Below, in pieces: positions 25,142 to 34,632 of a stretch of 64,000 bases of DNA. A program made the translations under genes and the position numbers. The DNA comes from Mycolicibacterium nivoides (GTDB taxonomy: Bacteria; Actinomycetota; Actinomycetes; Mycobacteriales; Mycobacteriaceae). Position 1 is the stretch's first letter; the number at the start of each line of letters is the position of its first letter. Under the pieces are notes generated by a model. That model was not told where the DNA came from and made no database searches. It saw only the letters and a program-made list of their open reading frames with translations. The stretch spans positions 4,769,208-4,833,207 of the forward strand of contig NZ_CP034072.1 of the NCBI RefSeq assembly GCF_003855255.1. The letters are read 5' to 3'.

Positions 25142-26230
25142 TTAGTTGTCGGCGGGCAGGATGGTGGCGACCTCGGGATCGAACGTCAACCAAACCTGTT
25201 GGCCCGCTTCGGTCGGTGTGATGCTGTCCGCGCTCTCGCGGACCAGTGCGACGGTGCCGTCGGGCAGACTGACCTCGACCTTGCGCGAACTGCCGAGGTA
25301 GATCTCCTGAATCACGGTGCCGGGTACCGCATTGACGACCCCGGGCTCGGCGTCACCCGTGACGATGCGGATGCGTTCCGGCCGCACCACGACGGCCACC
25401 GAATCACCGCGCGTCGATTCACCCTGGGCGGCCACGATCCGCCGGCCATAGGCGTTCACGATGCACTCGTCCTCGAGCTTTCCGTAGAACAGCGACGACT
25501 CGCCGAGGAAGCGGGCCACGAAGATGCTCTGCGGATGCTCGTAAAGCTCGGTCGGCGAGCCGATCTGCTCGATGCGCGCTTTGTTGAACACCGCGATGCG
25601 GTCCGACAGGACCAGCGCTTCGTCCTGGTCGTGCGTGACGTAGACGAACGTGGTGCCGAGTTCGCCGTGAATGCGCTTGATCTCGAGTTGCAGCGAATCG
25701 CGCAGTTTCTTGTCCAGCGCGCCGAGCGGTTCGTCCATGAGCAGCACGCGCGGTTCGTAGACCATGGCCCGCGCGAAGGCGACACGCTGCTGCTGACCAC
25801 CGGACAGTTCCTTGGGCATCCGCTTGCCGTAGCCGTCGAGGCCGACCGTGCGCAACGCGGCGGCCACCTTCTCACGGCGCAGCGCCTTGGCCATCTTGCG
25901 CTGGCGCAACGGGTATTCGACGTTGTCGATCACCGTCATGTGCGGGAACAGCGCATAGTGCTGGAACACCATGCCGATGTTGCGCCGGTACGGCGGGAGA
26001 TCAGCGACGGGCCGGCCGTCGATCAGCAGCTCGCCCTCGGTGACGTCGACGAAGCCGGCGATCATGTTCAGCGTGGTGGTCTTACCCGAGCCGCTGGGGC
26101 CGAGCAGGGTGAGAAATTCACCCGGCCGCGCATCGAGGTCTATGGCGTCGACAGCCTTTTCCGACCCGTAGGTCTTGGTCAGGCCGCGCAATGTGATCGA
26201 CGCACCGTGCGGGGTGTTGTCAGCGGACAC
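25142..26230 (-). CDS. ABC transporter ATP-binding protein, polyamine type (PotA-like)
   Basis: 362 residues. Walker A GPSGSGKTT at 44-52, signature LSGGQQQRVAFARAM, Walker B VLLMDEPLGALD, and a C-terminal TOBE domain typical of spermidine/putrescine and related importers. Overlaps the preceding permease gene by 11 bases. Energises the two permeases encoded just upstream. Confidence 0.93.
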   Translation of the reverse strand: MSADNTPHGASITLRGLTKTYGSEKAVDAIDLDARPGEFLTLLGPSGSGKTTTLNMIAGFVDVTEGELLIDGRPVADLPPYRRNIGMVFQHYALFPHMTVIDNVEYPLRQRKMAKALRREKVAAALRTVGLDGYGKRMPKELSGGQQQRVAFARAMVYEPRVLLMDEPLGALDKKLRDSLQLEIKRIHGELGTTFVYVTHDQDEALVLSDRIAVFNKARIEQIGSPTELYEHPQSIFVARFLGESSLFYGKLEDECIVNAYGRRIVAAQGESTRGDSVAVVVRPERIRIVTGDAEPGVVNAVPGTVIQEIYLGSSRKVEVSLPDGTVALVRESADSITPTEAGQQVWLTFDPEVATILPADN

Positions 26231-27020
26231 GATTCCTCCTGCGCGAGTAGATGGCCGCGACGACGGTCAGACATGTCGTCAGGGCGAGGATGAGAGTGGC
26301 GGCCGCAGCGATCGTGGGATCGGTGTCGCGCGTGACCGAGGCGTACATCTTTACCGGCAGCGTCTGCAGGTACGGGTTCTGGATGAACAGCGACAGAACG
26401 ACCTCGTCGAAGCTCGTCGCGAACGCGAACAGCGCGCCCGAGAGCACTCCCGGGGCCACCAGTGGCAGGGTGACGGTCCGGAACGTGGTCCATCGGCCGG
26501 CACCGCAGATCGCGGCTGCGTCCTCCAGGCGCCGGTCGAATCCCTGCAGGCTGGCCATCACCGGCACGATGACGAACGGCAGCGCCAACATGGTGTGCGC
26601 GACGACAAAGCCGAACAGGGTCCCGAGCAGGTTCAGCCTCAGGAACAACGCGTAGAGGCCGACGGCTACCACGATCACCGGAACAACCATGGGAGCCAAC
26701 AGGAATGCACGTATGCCCTGCCGCCCCGCCAACCGGGTACGGCTGAGCGCCACCGCCGCGGCCGTGCCGAACAAGGTGGCGAAGACTGCCACCAGGATCC
26801 CGACTTCCAGGCTTGCCTTCAGTGCGGCGATCCACGCGGGATCTTCGAAGAACGTGCGGTACCAGCGCGTCGACCATCCGGTCGGCGGGAAGGCGAACGA
26901 CGGCCGATCGGTGAAGCTCAGCGGCACCACGATCAACGACGGTGCGACCAACCACAAGCCGACCCCCGCACAGAACAACCCGAGCAGGACGTTCCAGAAC
27001 GTCTTCGCATACCGTGTCAT
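26220..27020 (-). CDS. ABC transporter permease (PotC-like)
   Basis: 266 residues, six membrane helices. The EAA loop that docks the ATPase reads AAAICGAGRWTTFRTVTLPL followed by VAPGVLSG. Overlaps the other permease gene by four bases, so the two are co-translated and presumably form a heterodimer. Confidence 0.92.
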   Translation of the reverse strand: MTRYAKTFWNVLLGLFCAGVGLWLVAPSLIVVPLSFTDRPSFAFPPTGWSTRWYRTFFEDPAWIAALKASLEVGILVAVFATLFGTAAAVALSRTRLAGRQGIRAFLLAPMVVPVIVVAVGLYALFLRLNLLGTLFGFVVAHTMLALPFVIVPVMASLQGFDRRLEDAAAICGAGRWTTFRTVTLPLVAPGVLSGALFAFATSFDEVVLSLFIQNPYLQTLPVKMYASVTRDTDPTIAAAATLILALTTCLTVVAAIYSRRRNRVR

Positions 27021-27904
27021 GCCGTGCGCTCCTTACGGTTTCGGCGCAGCAGGTACAGCAGGGCGGCAAGCACCAGGAAGGTGACGAGGAGCAGGACCAC
27101 TCCCATCGACCCTCCCCTGCCCCAGGCCAACAAGCTGGTGACCTGGACGTAGATCTGCTGACTGATCAGAGCGTCATCAGGAGCGCCGAGCAGCGCGGGT
27201 GTCACATAGAAGCCGAGGCTGCTGATGAAAACCATCAGGCAGCCGGCCCCGACGCCGGGGAGCGACAGCGGCACCCAGATCCTGGCAAACGAGATGACCG
27301 GTCGCGCACCAAGACTCGACGATGCGAGGACGAGCCGACGGTCGATGCCCGACATCACGGCATACAACGGCAGGACCATGAACGGCAACAGGATCTGACT
27401 CATGCCGATGACCACGCCCAGGTTGGTACGCAGTAGCGGCACACTGCCCAGCCCGACGAACGACAGCAGGGTTTGAATCGGCCCGCCGTCCTCCAACAGG
27501 ATCACCCAGGCAAAGGTGCGCACCATCAGGCTGGTCCAGAACGGAACCAGCACGATGAGGGTCAGCGCGATGCGGACCGCGGGCCCGAATGCGACCATGG
27601 CGTAGGCGTAGGGATAGCCGAGCACCAGGCAGATCACCGTGACTTCGAGGCCCGTCGTGAACGTGCGCAACAGGACGCTGCGCTGCACGGAATCGCCCAG
27701 GTACCAGGCGAAATTGCCGAAGCCGAGTTCCGGGTCGCTGAATGCCTGCCAGAACATGATGGCCAGCGGCAGTCCGAACACCCCGACGACGAGCAGAATC
27801 GACGGCGCCAACAATCCGATGTCGCCCAGCCTCCGGCCGGAGGTGGTGGGGGTGGCCTGGGCCTTGGGTGGTGCTCCGCCCGCCAGAACGTCGACCATCG
27901 TCAT
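27017..27904 (-). CDS. ABC transporter permease (PotB-like)
   Basis: 295 residues with a 30-residue cytoplasmic start and six membrane helices. EAA loop: SSLGARPVISFARIWVPL followed by SLPGVGAG. It lies 12 bases after the substrate-binding protein gene and overlaps the second permease gene (ATGA type). Confidence 0.92.
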   Translation of the reverse strand: MTMVDVLAGGAPPKAQATPTTSGRRLGDIGLLAPSILLVVGVFGLPLAIMFWQAFSDPELGFGNFAWYLGDSVQRSVLLRTFTTGLEVTVICLVLGYPYAYAMVAFGPAVRIALTLIVLVPFWTSLMVRTFAWVILLEDGGPIQTLLSFVGLGSVPLLRTNLGVVIGMSQILLPFMVLPLYAVMSGIDRRLVLASSSLGARPVISFARIWVPLSLPGVGAGCLMVFISSLGFYVTPALLGAPDDALISQQIYVQVTSLLAWGRGGSMGVVLLLVTFLVLAALLYLLRRNRKERTA

Positions 27905-27916
27905 GGAACGAACCTC

Positions 27917-29041
27917 CTAGCCCGCGAGCCAGGACGTGTACTTGTTGGCGATGTCTTCCTGGTGTTCGGCCCAGTACCCGAGATCAATTGGGAACCGGTC
28001 CTTTTCCCGCTCTGGCGTGGTGGTCAGGTACGACCGCGCCAGGTCGTCGAGTTGCGGCTTGGCATCGACGTTGATCGGGCTGTAGGACGTCAGTTCGGCA
28101 AGCTTGGCCTGCTGCTGGGCGCCGAGGTAGAAGTTGATGAGCGCCATGGACGCCTTGGGGTTCTTGGCGCCGACGGGAACGGCGATCGTGTCCGCCTCGG
28201 GCATCCACTGGTCCCAGATCGGGGCGAAGGGCGCCCCGTTCTTGACCGCCGAGTACGCGCGACCGCTCCACACCAATGCCATATCGACCTGGCCGGACTC
28301 GATGAGCTGTTGGGACTGCGCGCCGGTGGTCCAGAAGACCGTGTCCTTGCGGATGCTGTTCATCTTGGCCAGCGCCCGGTCCATGTCGATCGGGTAGATC
28401 GCGTCCGGGGCGACACCGTCGGCGAGCAGCGCACCCTCGAGGACGCCCGGGTCGAGTTCGCCGGGCACGCCTTCGATGGCCCGCTTACCGGGGAACTTCG
28501 CGGTGTCGTAGAAATCGGTCCAGTTCTTCGGCGGATTCGCCCCGTACTTCTTGGTGTTGTAGACCACGATCAGCCCGTAACCCATTGCGGGGACCGAACA
28601 GTCGTCGGTCTTGGTGCCCGGGGGCAGCTTGCTGATGTCGACGATGCTGGTGTCCAGCGGCATGAACAGCGTGCCGCAGTTCTTGGCGGTGAACACGTTG
28701 GTGCTGTCGACCACGTCCCAGGTCACGTTCTTGGAGTCGACCTGGGCCTTGATCTTCGAGTTCTCGGTAGGCCCGTCCTGCAACACCTTTGCGCCGGACT
28801 GCGCGGCGAACGGTTCGATCGCCGCCTTCGTCTGCCCGTCCTGGAAGATGCCGCCGTACGACACGAATGTCAGGGTCATGCCCTTGAGAGCGCCCTCTTT
28901 GACGGTGCCGGCCTGCGGCGGTCCGCTGCCCAGATCGACGTCGGCCGCTTGGCCGGGACCTGCAGGCGTACACGCGGTTGCCAGTAGGACCCCGGCAGCG
29001 ATCAAGGCGGACACACTGCGAGCGGCAGGCGACATGTTCAT
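27917..29041 (-). CDS. Extracellular polyamine/amine-binding lipoprotein (PotD/PotF-like)
   Basis: 374 residues. Lipoprotein signal peptide with lipobox LATAC and acylated Cys24; mature protein has the PotD-type pattern VDSTNVFTAKNCGTLFMPLD and GYGLIVVYNTKKYG. Start 29041 is chosen over 29119 because AAAGGAG precedes it and it begins a normal signal sequence. Membrane-anchored binding component for the two permeases and ATPase encoded downstream. The ligand is inferred from the oxidase and dehydrogenase genes nearby. Confidence 0.9.
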   Translation of the reverse strand: MNMSPAARSVSALIAAGVLLATACTPAGPGQAADVDLGSGPPQAGTVKEGALKGMTLTFVSYGGIFQDGQTKAAIEPFAAQSGAKVLQDGPTENSKIKAQVDSKNVTWDVVDSTNVFTAKNCGTLFMPLDTSIVDISKLPPGTKTDDCSVPAMGYGLIVVYNTKKYGANPPKNWTDFYDTAKFPGKRAIEGVPGELDPGVLEGALLADGVAPDAIYPIDMDRALAKMNSIRKDTVFWTTGAQSQQLIESGQVDMALVWSGRAYSAVKNGAPFAPIWDQWMPEADTIAVPVGAKNPKASMALINFYLGAQQQAKLAELTSYSPINVDAKPQLDDLARSYLTTTPEREKDRFPIDLGYWAEHQEDIANKYTSWLAG

Positions 29042-29115
29042 TGTGGATCTCCTTTGGATCTGGGCGGAAAGGTGTTCGCGGACATGGGCACATCCGCAAC
29101 GGGACGAGCGGCCCG

Positions 29116-29706
29116 TCAAGTCGGCCAGTCGGTCGGGGGGCTGACAATCCAGATGAGCTCGACTGGCGCGTCACTCAAGTTGTGCACGGTGTGCGGCATG
29201 GACGTGCGGTACTCCGCGCTGTCGCCCGGCTCGAGCACGTAGCGCTCACCGTCGAGCTCCAGGGTCGGGGTGCCTGCGATGACGATCAGGATCTCCTGCG
29301 CGTCACCGTGCACATAGGCCTCGCCTGCGCTCGACCCGGGTGACAGTTCACCGGCGTAGACCTCGAGGTTTCGCAGCGGCTTTTGCGACAGAAGGTATTT
29401 CGAGCTCAGCTCTGACACCTCGATGGTCGGCCGGGCCGCCTTCCTGAGAATGCGGACGTCGGTGACCTCGTCGTCGGTGAACAAGTCCGGGAGCACGATG
29501 CCCAGCGACTGAGCCAGGCGACGCAGGGTTCCGACACTCGCGTTGACCTGCCCGCGCTCCACCTGGCTGAGAAAGCCCGGGGAGATACCGGCGCGATCGG
29601 CCAACTGGCGAAGAGACATCTTCCGGGCGGCGCGGAACTGCCGGATCCGGGCACCGACCACGGTGTCTGCCGTCCCAGCGGGATCAGGCTCGACAGTCGC
29701 ACTCAT
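29116..29706 (-). CDS. XRE-cupin regulator (PuuR-like)
   Basis: 196 residues. An N-terminal Cro/C1 helix-turn-helix (RIRQFRAARKMSLRQLADRA, then ISPGFLSQVERG) is joined to a C-terminal cupin (GEAYVHGDAQEILIVI ... LEPGDSAEYRTSMPHTVHN) that likely senses a small amine. Start 29706 gives the family N-terminus. It is the first gene of the seven-gene transport and oxidation operon running to 23338. Two matching dyads 22 bases apart lie in its promoter, suggesting autoregulation of the whole operon. Confidence 0.88.
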   Translation of the reverse strand: MSATVEPDPAGTADTVVGARIRQFRAARKMSLRQLADRAGISPGFLSQVERGQVNASVGTLRRLAQSLGIVLPDLFTDDEVTDVRILRKAARPTIEVSELSSKYLLSQKPLRNLEVYAGELSPGSSAGEAYVHGDAQEILIVIAGTPTLELDGERYVLEPGDSAEYRTSMPHTVHNLSDAPVELIWIVSPPTDWPT

Positions 29707-29750
29707 ATCGAAACATCCGTTCGTCTCAAAAGAGCAAGAGGATTGTTTTA

Positions 29751-29789
29751 AGCGAACACTATGTTCGCTCAAGCCGAACTCTATGTCCG
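29751..29789. promoter_or_regulatory. Two operator dyads in the XRE-cupin operon promoter
   Basis: AGCGAACA-CTA-TGTTCGCT (29751-29769) is a perfect palindrome. CGAACTCTATGTCCG (29775-29789) matches its core CGAACACTATGTTCG at 13 of 15 positions. Their centres are 22 bases apart, two helical turns, so two dimers could bind the same face. They lie 45-83 bases upstream of the regulator start. Confidence 0.6.
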
Positions 29790-29818
29790 TTTAAGGGCGG
29801 TCCGCAAGGCTTCGATCA

Positions 29819-29839
29819 CATCACTCACAAATTGTGATG
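29819..29839. promoter_or_regulatory. Nested palindrome upstream of the XRE-cupin operon
   Basis: CATCAC (29819-29824) pairs with GTGATG (29834-29839), and inside it TCACAA-A-TTGTGA (29825-29837) is a second, offset palindrome. It differs in sequence from the CGAAC dyads, so a second regulator may act here, for instance a global one. No binding protein is assigned. Confidence 0.35.
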
Positions 29840-29886
29840 CAGACCACATCTGCGTGGATATCGTCGATCACCCGGGGACAGACCCA

Positions 29887-29907
29887 CGATTCCCGTTGCG
29901 GGAATCG
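29887..29907 (-). terminator. Hairpin terminator after the amine oxidase gene
   Basis: CGATTCCCG-TTG-CGGGAATCG is a perfect nine-base stem with a three-base loop, 38 bases beyond the stop of the oxidase gene at 29945. It separates that unit from the XRE-cupin operon promoter. No U-run follows. Confidence 0.5.
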
Positions 29908-29944
29908 CCTCTCACGACTGATCTCGTGGCACCCGTGCGGGCGC

Positions 29945-31099
29945 TCAATGCCTGCCGAGCACGTGTGGGCCGGTGCGCTCAGGCACGCCGGTCGCGAAGC
30001 GCGCCAACGACCACTGGCCGACATCCGGGTCCGGCGTGTGGCCCTCCGCCAGATCGGCGAGCACCTCGCCCATCAGTGCGGAGTATTTGAAACCCTCCCC
30101 CGAGTCGCCGCATGCAACGACGATTCCACCCTCAAGCCGGTCGACGATGAACGTGCCATCGGGAGAGTCGGTCCAACTGCAGACCTGAGCGTTGAGCACC
30201 GTTGGAACCACCGAACACATATCGGCGCGCACCCGGTCGCGGAGCACAGCAGTCCGCCCGGCATCAGGCGTCCGGTCGACATCGTTGGCCCGGTAGTCCC
30301 GCAGCGGTGCGTCCAAACCGACCTTGTAGCCCGCACCGGGCGACGGCATGGCGTAGATGCCCGGACGCTCGTTCGACGGCCCATCGAAAAGGCATGGAAA
30401 GTCATCGGAGGCAGCAGGATTCGCCAGATCGCCGAAGTACACCACCTGTTCGAGGTACGGGTGTAGCGACAGGTCGAGCCCGAGTGGCGACAGTAGGCGT
30501 CCAGCCCCCGGCCCGGCTGCGATCACCGCGACATCCGCGTCGATCACGTCGCCCTCGGCCAGCACCACCCGGACGCCATTGGCAGATCTCTCCACACTGG
30601 CCACATCACGTTCGAGAAGCGTTGCACCGGAGGCGCTCTGGAAGATCTTCAGCTGAGCCTGCAGCGATGCGGCGGCCAGCACGACGCCGGCCACCGGCTG
30701 CCAGAGAGCATCCCTCCCGTCGCTGCACAGACCCGGGAAGAACCGATCCACGTCGCCGGGAGCCACGCTCGTGTACGCGACCCCGAGGGCGTCCAGCGTC
30801 GACATCACGGCCGGCAGCGACTCGTCGTCGCGCCACAGCAGACCACGGGTGAGGAACACCGGGGTACCGACACGTTCGCCGAGGCGGTGCATCGCGTCGA
30901 CACCACGCTGCGCCGTCCGCACCCGCAGCGGATCAGGGTCGGCCAGTCGCCACAACCGGGTCGATCCCGCCGATGACGACAGCGCATTGAGCGGGCCGTA
31001 GCGGTCGATCAACGTCACCCGGTGCCCGCGGCGGGCGAGTTCCGCCGCGGCGGGCAGACCCCAGGCACCCGCACCGATCACCACGCACGTCATGGTCAC
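29945..31099 (-). CDS. FAD-dependent amine oxidase, sarcosine oxidase-like
   Basis: 384 residues of the MSOX/N-methyltryptophan oxidase family. GAGAWG at 9-14 binds FAD; GSTRLWRLADPDPLRVR is the typical second segment, and the C-terminal GDSGEGFKYSALMGEVLADL stands where sarcosine oxidases have GxSGHGFK. Encoded 24 bases after the aldehyde dehydrogenase gene. Probably oxidises a methylated or primary amine to an aldehyde and peroxide for the dehydrogenase to handle; the substrate is not evident. Confidence 0.82.
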   Translation of the reverse strand: MTMTCVVIGAGAWGLPAAAELARRGHRVTLIDRYGPLNALSSSAGSTRLWRLADPDPLRVRTAQRGVDAMHRLGERVGTPVFLTRGLLWRDDESLPAVMSTLDALGVAYTSVAPGDVDRFFPGLCSDGRDALWQPVAGVVLAAASLQAQLKIFQSASGATLLERDVASVERSANGVRVVLAEGDVIDADVAVIAAGPGAGRLLSPLGLDLSLHPYLEQVVYFGDLANPAASDDFPCLFDGPSNERPGIYAMPSPGAGYKVGLDAPLRDYRANDVDRTPDAGRTAVLRDRVRADMCSVVPTVLNAQVCSWTDSPDGTFIVDRLEGGIVVACGDSGEGFKYSALMGEVLADLAEGHTPDPDVGQWSLARFATGVPERTGPHVLGRH

Positions 31100-31123
31100 G
31101 GCTGCATACTTTCGAAGAGAAAC

Positions 31124-32611
31124 TCAGCGCTTGCTGAAAATCGTGCGGTGCCACTCTTTTTCGGCCACGCCGGTGATGTCGCTCATCACGTGCTTGATGG
31201 TGAGGTATTCCTCGAACGAGTAGTCGCTCATGTCCTTGCCGAATCCCGACGCACCGACGCCGCCGTGCGGCATCTCGCTGATGATCGGGATGTGGTCGTT
31301 GACCCACACGCACCCGGCGTTGATCTCCCGCGAGGCGCGCTGTGCCCGGTATACGTCCCGCGTCCAGGCCGAGGCGGCCAGGCCGTAGACCGTGTCGTTG
31401 GCCTGCCGGATCGCGTCGTCGTCGTCGGCGAAGGCCCGCACCGTCAGCACCGGACCGAAGACCTCGTCGCGGTACACCTCGGAGGTCTCGGCGACATCGG
31501 CGATCAAGGTGGGCCGGTAGAACGCGCCGGGCAGATCGGGAATCACGCCACCGGTGACCACGCGGCCGCCCTGCTCGGGCGCCCGGGCCACCATGGCGGC
31601 CACCTTGTCGCGGTGCGCGAACGAGATCAGCGGGCCCAGGTCGGTGTCGGGATCGTGCGGATCGCCGACGACGATCTTGCTCATCACCTCGGCGACGCCG
31701 GCGACGAAGTCGTCGTAGAGGTCGCGCGCCACGATCGCCCTGGTGGCGGCGGTGCAGTCCTGGCCAGTGTTGATCAGGGCACCGGCCACGGCGCCCTGGA
31801 TGGCGGCGTCCAGATCGGCGTCGTCGAACACCACGAACGGGGCCTTGCCGCCCAGCTCGAGCTGAGTGCGGTGTCCGTGTACCGCGGCGGCGGCCATCAC
31901 CTTGCGGCCCACCGCGGTGGAGCCGGTGAAGGTCACGACATCGACGTCGCGGTGTCCGGCCAGCGCGGTGCCGACGTCGGCGCCACCACCGGTGACGACG
32001 TTGAACACACCGTCGGGCAGGCCGGCCTCGGTGGCCAGCCGCGCCAGGGTGAGGGTGGTCAGCGGGGTGATCTCGGCGGGCTTGATGACGACGGAACAGC
32101 CGGCGGCCAAGGCCGGAATGACCTTCCACACCGCCATCTGCAGCGGATAGTTCCACGGCGTGATGGTCGCGACGACGCCGACGGCCTCTCGCCGGATGCT
32201 CGAAGTGTGATCACCGGAGTACTCGGCGGTGGCCTTGCCCTCCAGGTGCCGTGCCGCGCCGGCGAAGAAGTCGATGTTGTCGACGCTGCCGGGGACATCG
32301 AATTCGGTGGCCAGGCGCACCGGCTTGCCGGTCTGGCTCACCTCTTCGGCGACCAGCTGGTCGGCGTGCTCATCAGCCAGCTTGGCCAGCTTGGCCAGTA
32401 CCGCCGACCGCTCGGCCGGCGTCGCCCTCGACCAGGCGGGGAACGCCTTGCGGGCGGCATCGACGGCGTTGTCCACGTCCGCCGGAGTGGCCAGCGCGTA
32501 GTCGGCGACAGGCCGGCCGGTGGCGGGGTCGATGATTTGATGGGTAGCCCCGGCCGTCGCCACAGGTGCACCGTTGATCCAGCTGCTCGTCACATTCACT
32601 GCCACGCTCAT
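31124..32611 (-). CDS. Aldehyde dehydrogenase, gamma-aminobutyraldehyde dehydrogenase-like
   Basis: 495 residues. Catalytic Cys in [13 protein letters not shown], general-base Glu in [22 protein letters not shown]-binding [11 protein letters not shown]. The GQDCTA context is typical of 4-aminobutyraldehyde and betaine-aldehyde dehydrogenases. Start 32611 ([10 protein letters not shown]) is preferred over 32653. With the aminotransferase encoded divergently it could complete putrescine to 4-aminobutyrate. Confidence 0.87.
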   Translation of the reverse strand: MSVAVNVTSSWINGAPVATAGATHQIIDPATGRPVADYALATPADVDNAVDAARKAFPAWSRATPAERSAVLAKLAKLADEHADQLVAEEVSQTGKPVRLATEFDVPGSVDNIDFFAGAARHLEGKATAEYSGDHTSSIRREAVGVVATITPWNYPLQMAVWKVIPALAAGCSVVIKPAEITPLTTLTLARLATEAGLPDGVFNVVTGGGADVGTALAGHRDVDVVTFTGSTAVGRKVMAAAAVHGHRTQLELGGKAPFVVFDDADLDAAIQGAVAGALINTGQDCTAATRAIVARDLYDDFVAGVAEVMSKIVVGDPHDPDTDLGPLISFAHRDKVAAMVARAPEQGGRVVTGGVIPDLPGAFYRPTLIADVAETSEVYRDEVFGPVLTVRAFADDDDAIRQANDTVYGLAASAWTRDVYRAQRASREINAGCVWVNDHIPIISEMPHGGVGASGFGKDMSDYSFEEYLTIKHVMSDITGVAEKEWHRTIFSKR

Positions 32612-32720
32612 GGAGCCCCACGGTAACCGATGGGCGATCCGATCTCTACGCAATCCCGCGCTTAGCCCGGGTTCAAACGAGGGATTTCATCGATTCGGTT
32701 GCCCTAAACGACGAATTCCG

Positions 32721-32735
32721 TGCACAATCGGTGCA
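32721..32735. promoter_or_regulatory. Palindrome overlapping the Lrp-type regulator start
   Basis: TGCAC-AATCG-GTGCA is an exact five-base inverted repeat whose last base is the A of the regulator's ATG. It lies in the divergent promoter between the aldehyde dehydrogenase and the regulator/aminotransferase genes and is a candidate autoregulatory site. Confidence 0.35.
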
Positions 32736-33247
32736 TGACCAACCCTGATGGTCCCGACCTTCAGGCCGTGCCGCTGCGCGTGAACAATTCTCGCACCGCC
32801 TTTCAACTCGATGAACTGTCGAAGGCGATCATCGAGAAGCTGCAGGCCGACGGCCGCCGTTCGTATGCCGGAATCGGCAAGGCCGTTGGCCTGTCCGAGG
32901 CCGCGGTGCGCCAGCGCGTCCAGCGCATGGTCGACGCCGGCGTCATGCAGATCGTCGCGGTGACCGATCCGCTGCAACTCGGGTTCGCCCGGCAGGCGAT
33001 GATCGGCATCCGCTGCACCGGCGACACCCTCAAGTTGGCAGAGAAACTGTCCGCCATCGAGGCCGTGGACTACGTCGTGCTGACGGCCGGGTCCTTCGAC
33101 GCCATCTGCGAGGTGGTCTGCGAGGACGACGACAGCCTGCTGGAACTTCTCAACACCCAGATCCGATCATTGCCGGGAGTGATAACCACCGAAACCCTCG
33201 TTTATCTGAAACTCGTCAAACAGCAATACAATTGGGGAACTCGATGA
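32735..33247 (+). CDS. Lrp/AsnC-family transcriptional regulator
   Basis: 170 residues. Helix-turn-helix LDELSKAIIEKLQADGRRSY, then IGKAVGLSEAAVRQRVQRM, followed by the ligand-binding RAM domain (GIRCTGDTLKLAEKLSAIEA ... ETLVYLKLVKQQYNWGTR). Start 32735 has no clear ribosome site. The stop overlaps the aminotransferase start (ATGA), and the aldehyde dehydrogenase is divergent, so it probably controls amine degradation in response to an amino acid or amine. Confidence 0.88.
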   Translation: MTNPDGPDLQAVPLRVNNSRTAFQLDELSKAIIEKLQADGRRSYAGIGKAVGLSEAAVRQRVQRMVDAGVMQIVAVTDPLQLGFARQAMIGIRCTGDTLKLAEKLSAIEAVDYVVLTAGSFDAICEVVCEDDDSLLELLNTQIRSLPGVITTETLVYLKLVKQQYNWGTR

Positions 33248-34614
33248 GCATCACCGAAAAGTCCGATCTAGGAACCAAAGCCAACCGCCACCTGTGGGGG
33301 CACTTCGCCCGCCACGGGGAGGGCATCACCCCGCCGATCATCACCCGCGGCGAGGGCGTCCACATCTTCGACGACAAGGGCAAGAGCTACATCGACGGCC
33401 TGTCCGGCCTCTTTGTCGTCCAGGTCGGCCACGGCCGCAAGGAACTTGCCGAGGCCGCGGCCAAGCAGGCCGAGAAGCTGTCCTTCTTCCCGCTGTGGTC
33501 CTACGCCACCCCGCCGGCCATCGAACTGGCCGAGCGCGTCGCCAACTATGCACCGGGTGACCTGAACCGGGTCTTCTTCACCACCGGCGGCGGCGAGGCA
33601 GTCGAGAGCGCATGGAAACTGGCCAAGCAGTACTTCAAGCTCACCGGAAAACCCGGTAAGCACAAGGTGGTTTCGCGTGCCATCGCCTACCACGGCACGC
33701 CGCAGGGCGCGTTGGCGATCACCGGAATCCCGGCGTTCAAGGCTCCGTTCGAGCCGCTGACCCCCGGCGGCTTCCGGGCACCGAACACCAACTTCTACCG
33801 GGCGCCTGCCGAATACGCGCACGACGAAAAGGTTTTCGGCCGCTACTGCGCCGACCGCATCGCCGAGGCCATCGAGTTCGAGGGCCCCGACACCGTGGCC
33901 GCGGTGTTCCTCGAGCCCGTGCAGAACGCCGGTGGCTGCTTCCCGCCGCCGCCCGGATACTTCGAGCGAGTCCGCGAGATCTGCGACGAGTACGACGTAC
34001 TGCTGGTGTCCGACGAGGTGATCTGCGCGTACGGCCGCATCGGTTCGATGTTCGCATGCGACGATTTCGGCTATGTACCGGACATCATCACCAGCGCCAA
34101 GGGCCTGACGTCGGGCTACTCACCGCTGGGCGCGATGGTGGCCAGCGACCGGCTGTTCGAGCCGTTCAACGACGGCAAGACGACCTTCGGGCACGGCTAC
34201 ACCTTTGGCGGACACCCGGTTTCGGCCGCGGTGGCGATGGCCAACCTCGACATCTTCGAGCGCGAGGGCATCAACGCCCACGTCAAGGAAGCCGCTCCGG
34301 CGTTCCGGGCAACCTTGGAGAAGCTGTACGACCTGCCGATCGTCGGCGATGTCCGCGGTGAGGGCTTCTTCTACGGAATCGAGCTCGTCAAGGACAAGGC
34401 CACCAAGGAGACGTTCAACGACGAAGAGTCCGAACGGCTGCTGCGCGGGTTCCTCACCCCGGCACTGTGGGAGGCCGGCTTGTACTGCCGCGCCGACGAC
34501 CGTGGCGACCCAGTGATCCAGCTGGCGCCGCCGCTGATCAGCGGCCAGGCCGAGTTCGACGCGATCTACGAGATCCTGCACGGCGTGCTGTCCGAAGCCG
34601 GAAAGCTGCTGTAA
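33244..34614 (+). CDS. Class III aminotransferase, putrescine-pyruvate type
   Basis: 456 residues. PLP fold: TTGGGEAVESAWKLAKQYF, LVSDEVICAYGRIGSMF, and the PLP-lysine in ITSAKGLTSGYSPLGA. This pattern fits omega-transaminases such as putrescine-pyruvate or polyamine aminotransferases. Ortholog in place of Rv3329. Coupled to the Lrp-type regulator by a four-base overlap. Expected reaction: transfer of a terminal amine to pyruvate, giving an aminoaldehyde for the dehydrogenase at 31124. The true donor is unproven. Confidence 0.85.
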   Translation: MSITEKSDLGTKANRHLWGHFARHGEGITPPIITRGEGVHIFDDKGKSYIDGLSGLFVVQVGHGRKELAEAAAKQAEKLSFFPLWSYATPPAIELAERVANYAPGDLNRVFFTTGGGEAVESAWKLAKQYFKLTGKPGKHKVVSRAIAYHGTPQGALAITGIPAFKAPFEPLTPGGFRAPNTNFYRAPAEYAHDEKVFGRYCADRIAEAIEFEGPDTVAAVFLEPVQNAGGCFPPPPGYFERVREICDEYDVLLVSDEVICAYGRIGSMFACDDFGYVPDIITSAKGLTSGYSPLGAMVASDRLFEPFNDGKTTFGHGYTFGGHPVSAAVAMANLDIFEREGINAHVKEAAPAFRATLEKLYDLPIVGDVRGEGFFYGIELVKDKATKETFNDEESERLLRGFLTPALWEAGLYCRADDRGDPVIQLAPPLISGQAEFDAIYEILHGVLSEAGKLL

Positions 34615-34632
34615 CTCTGGCCTGAAGTCGCT

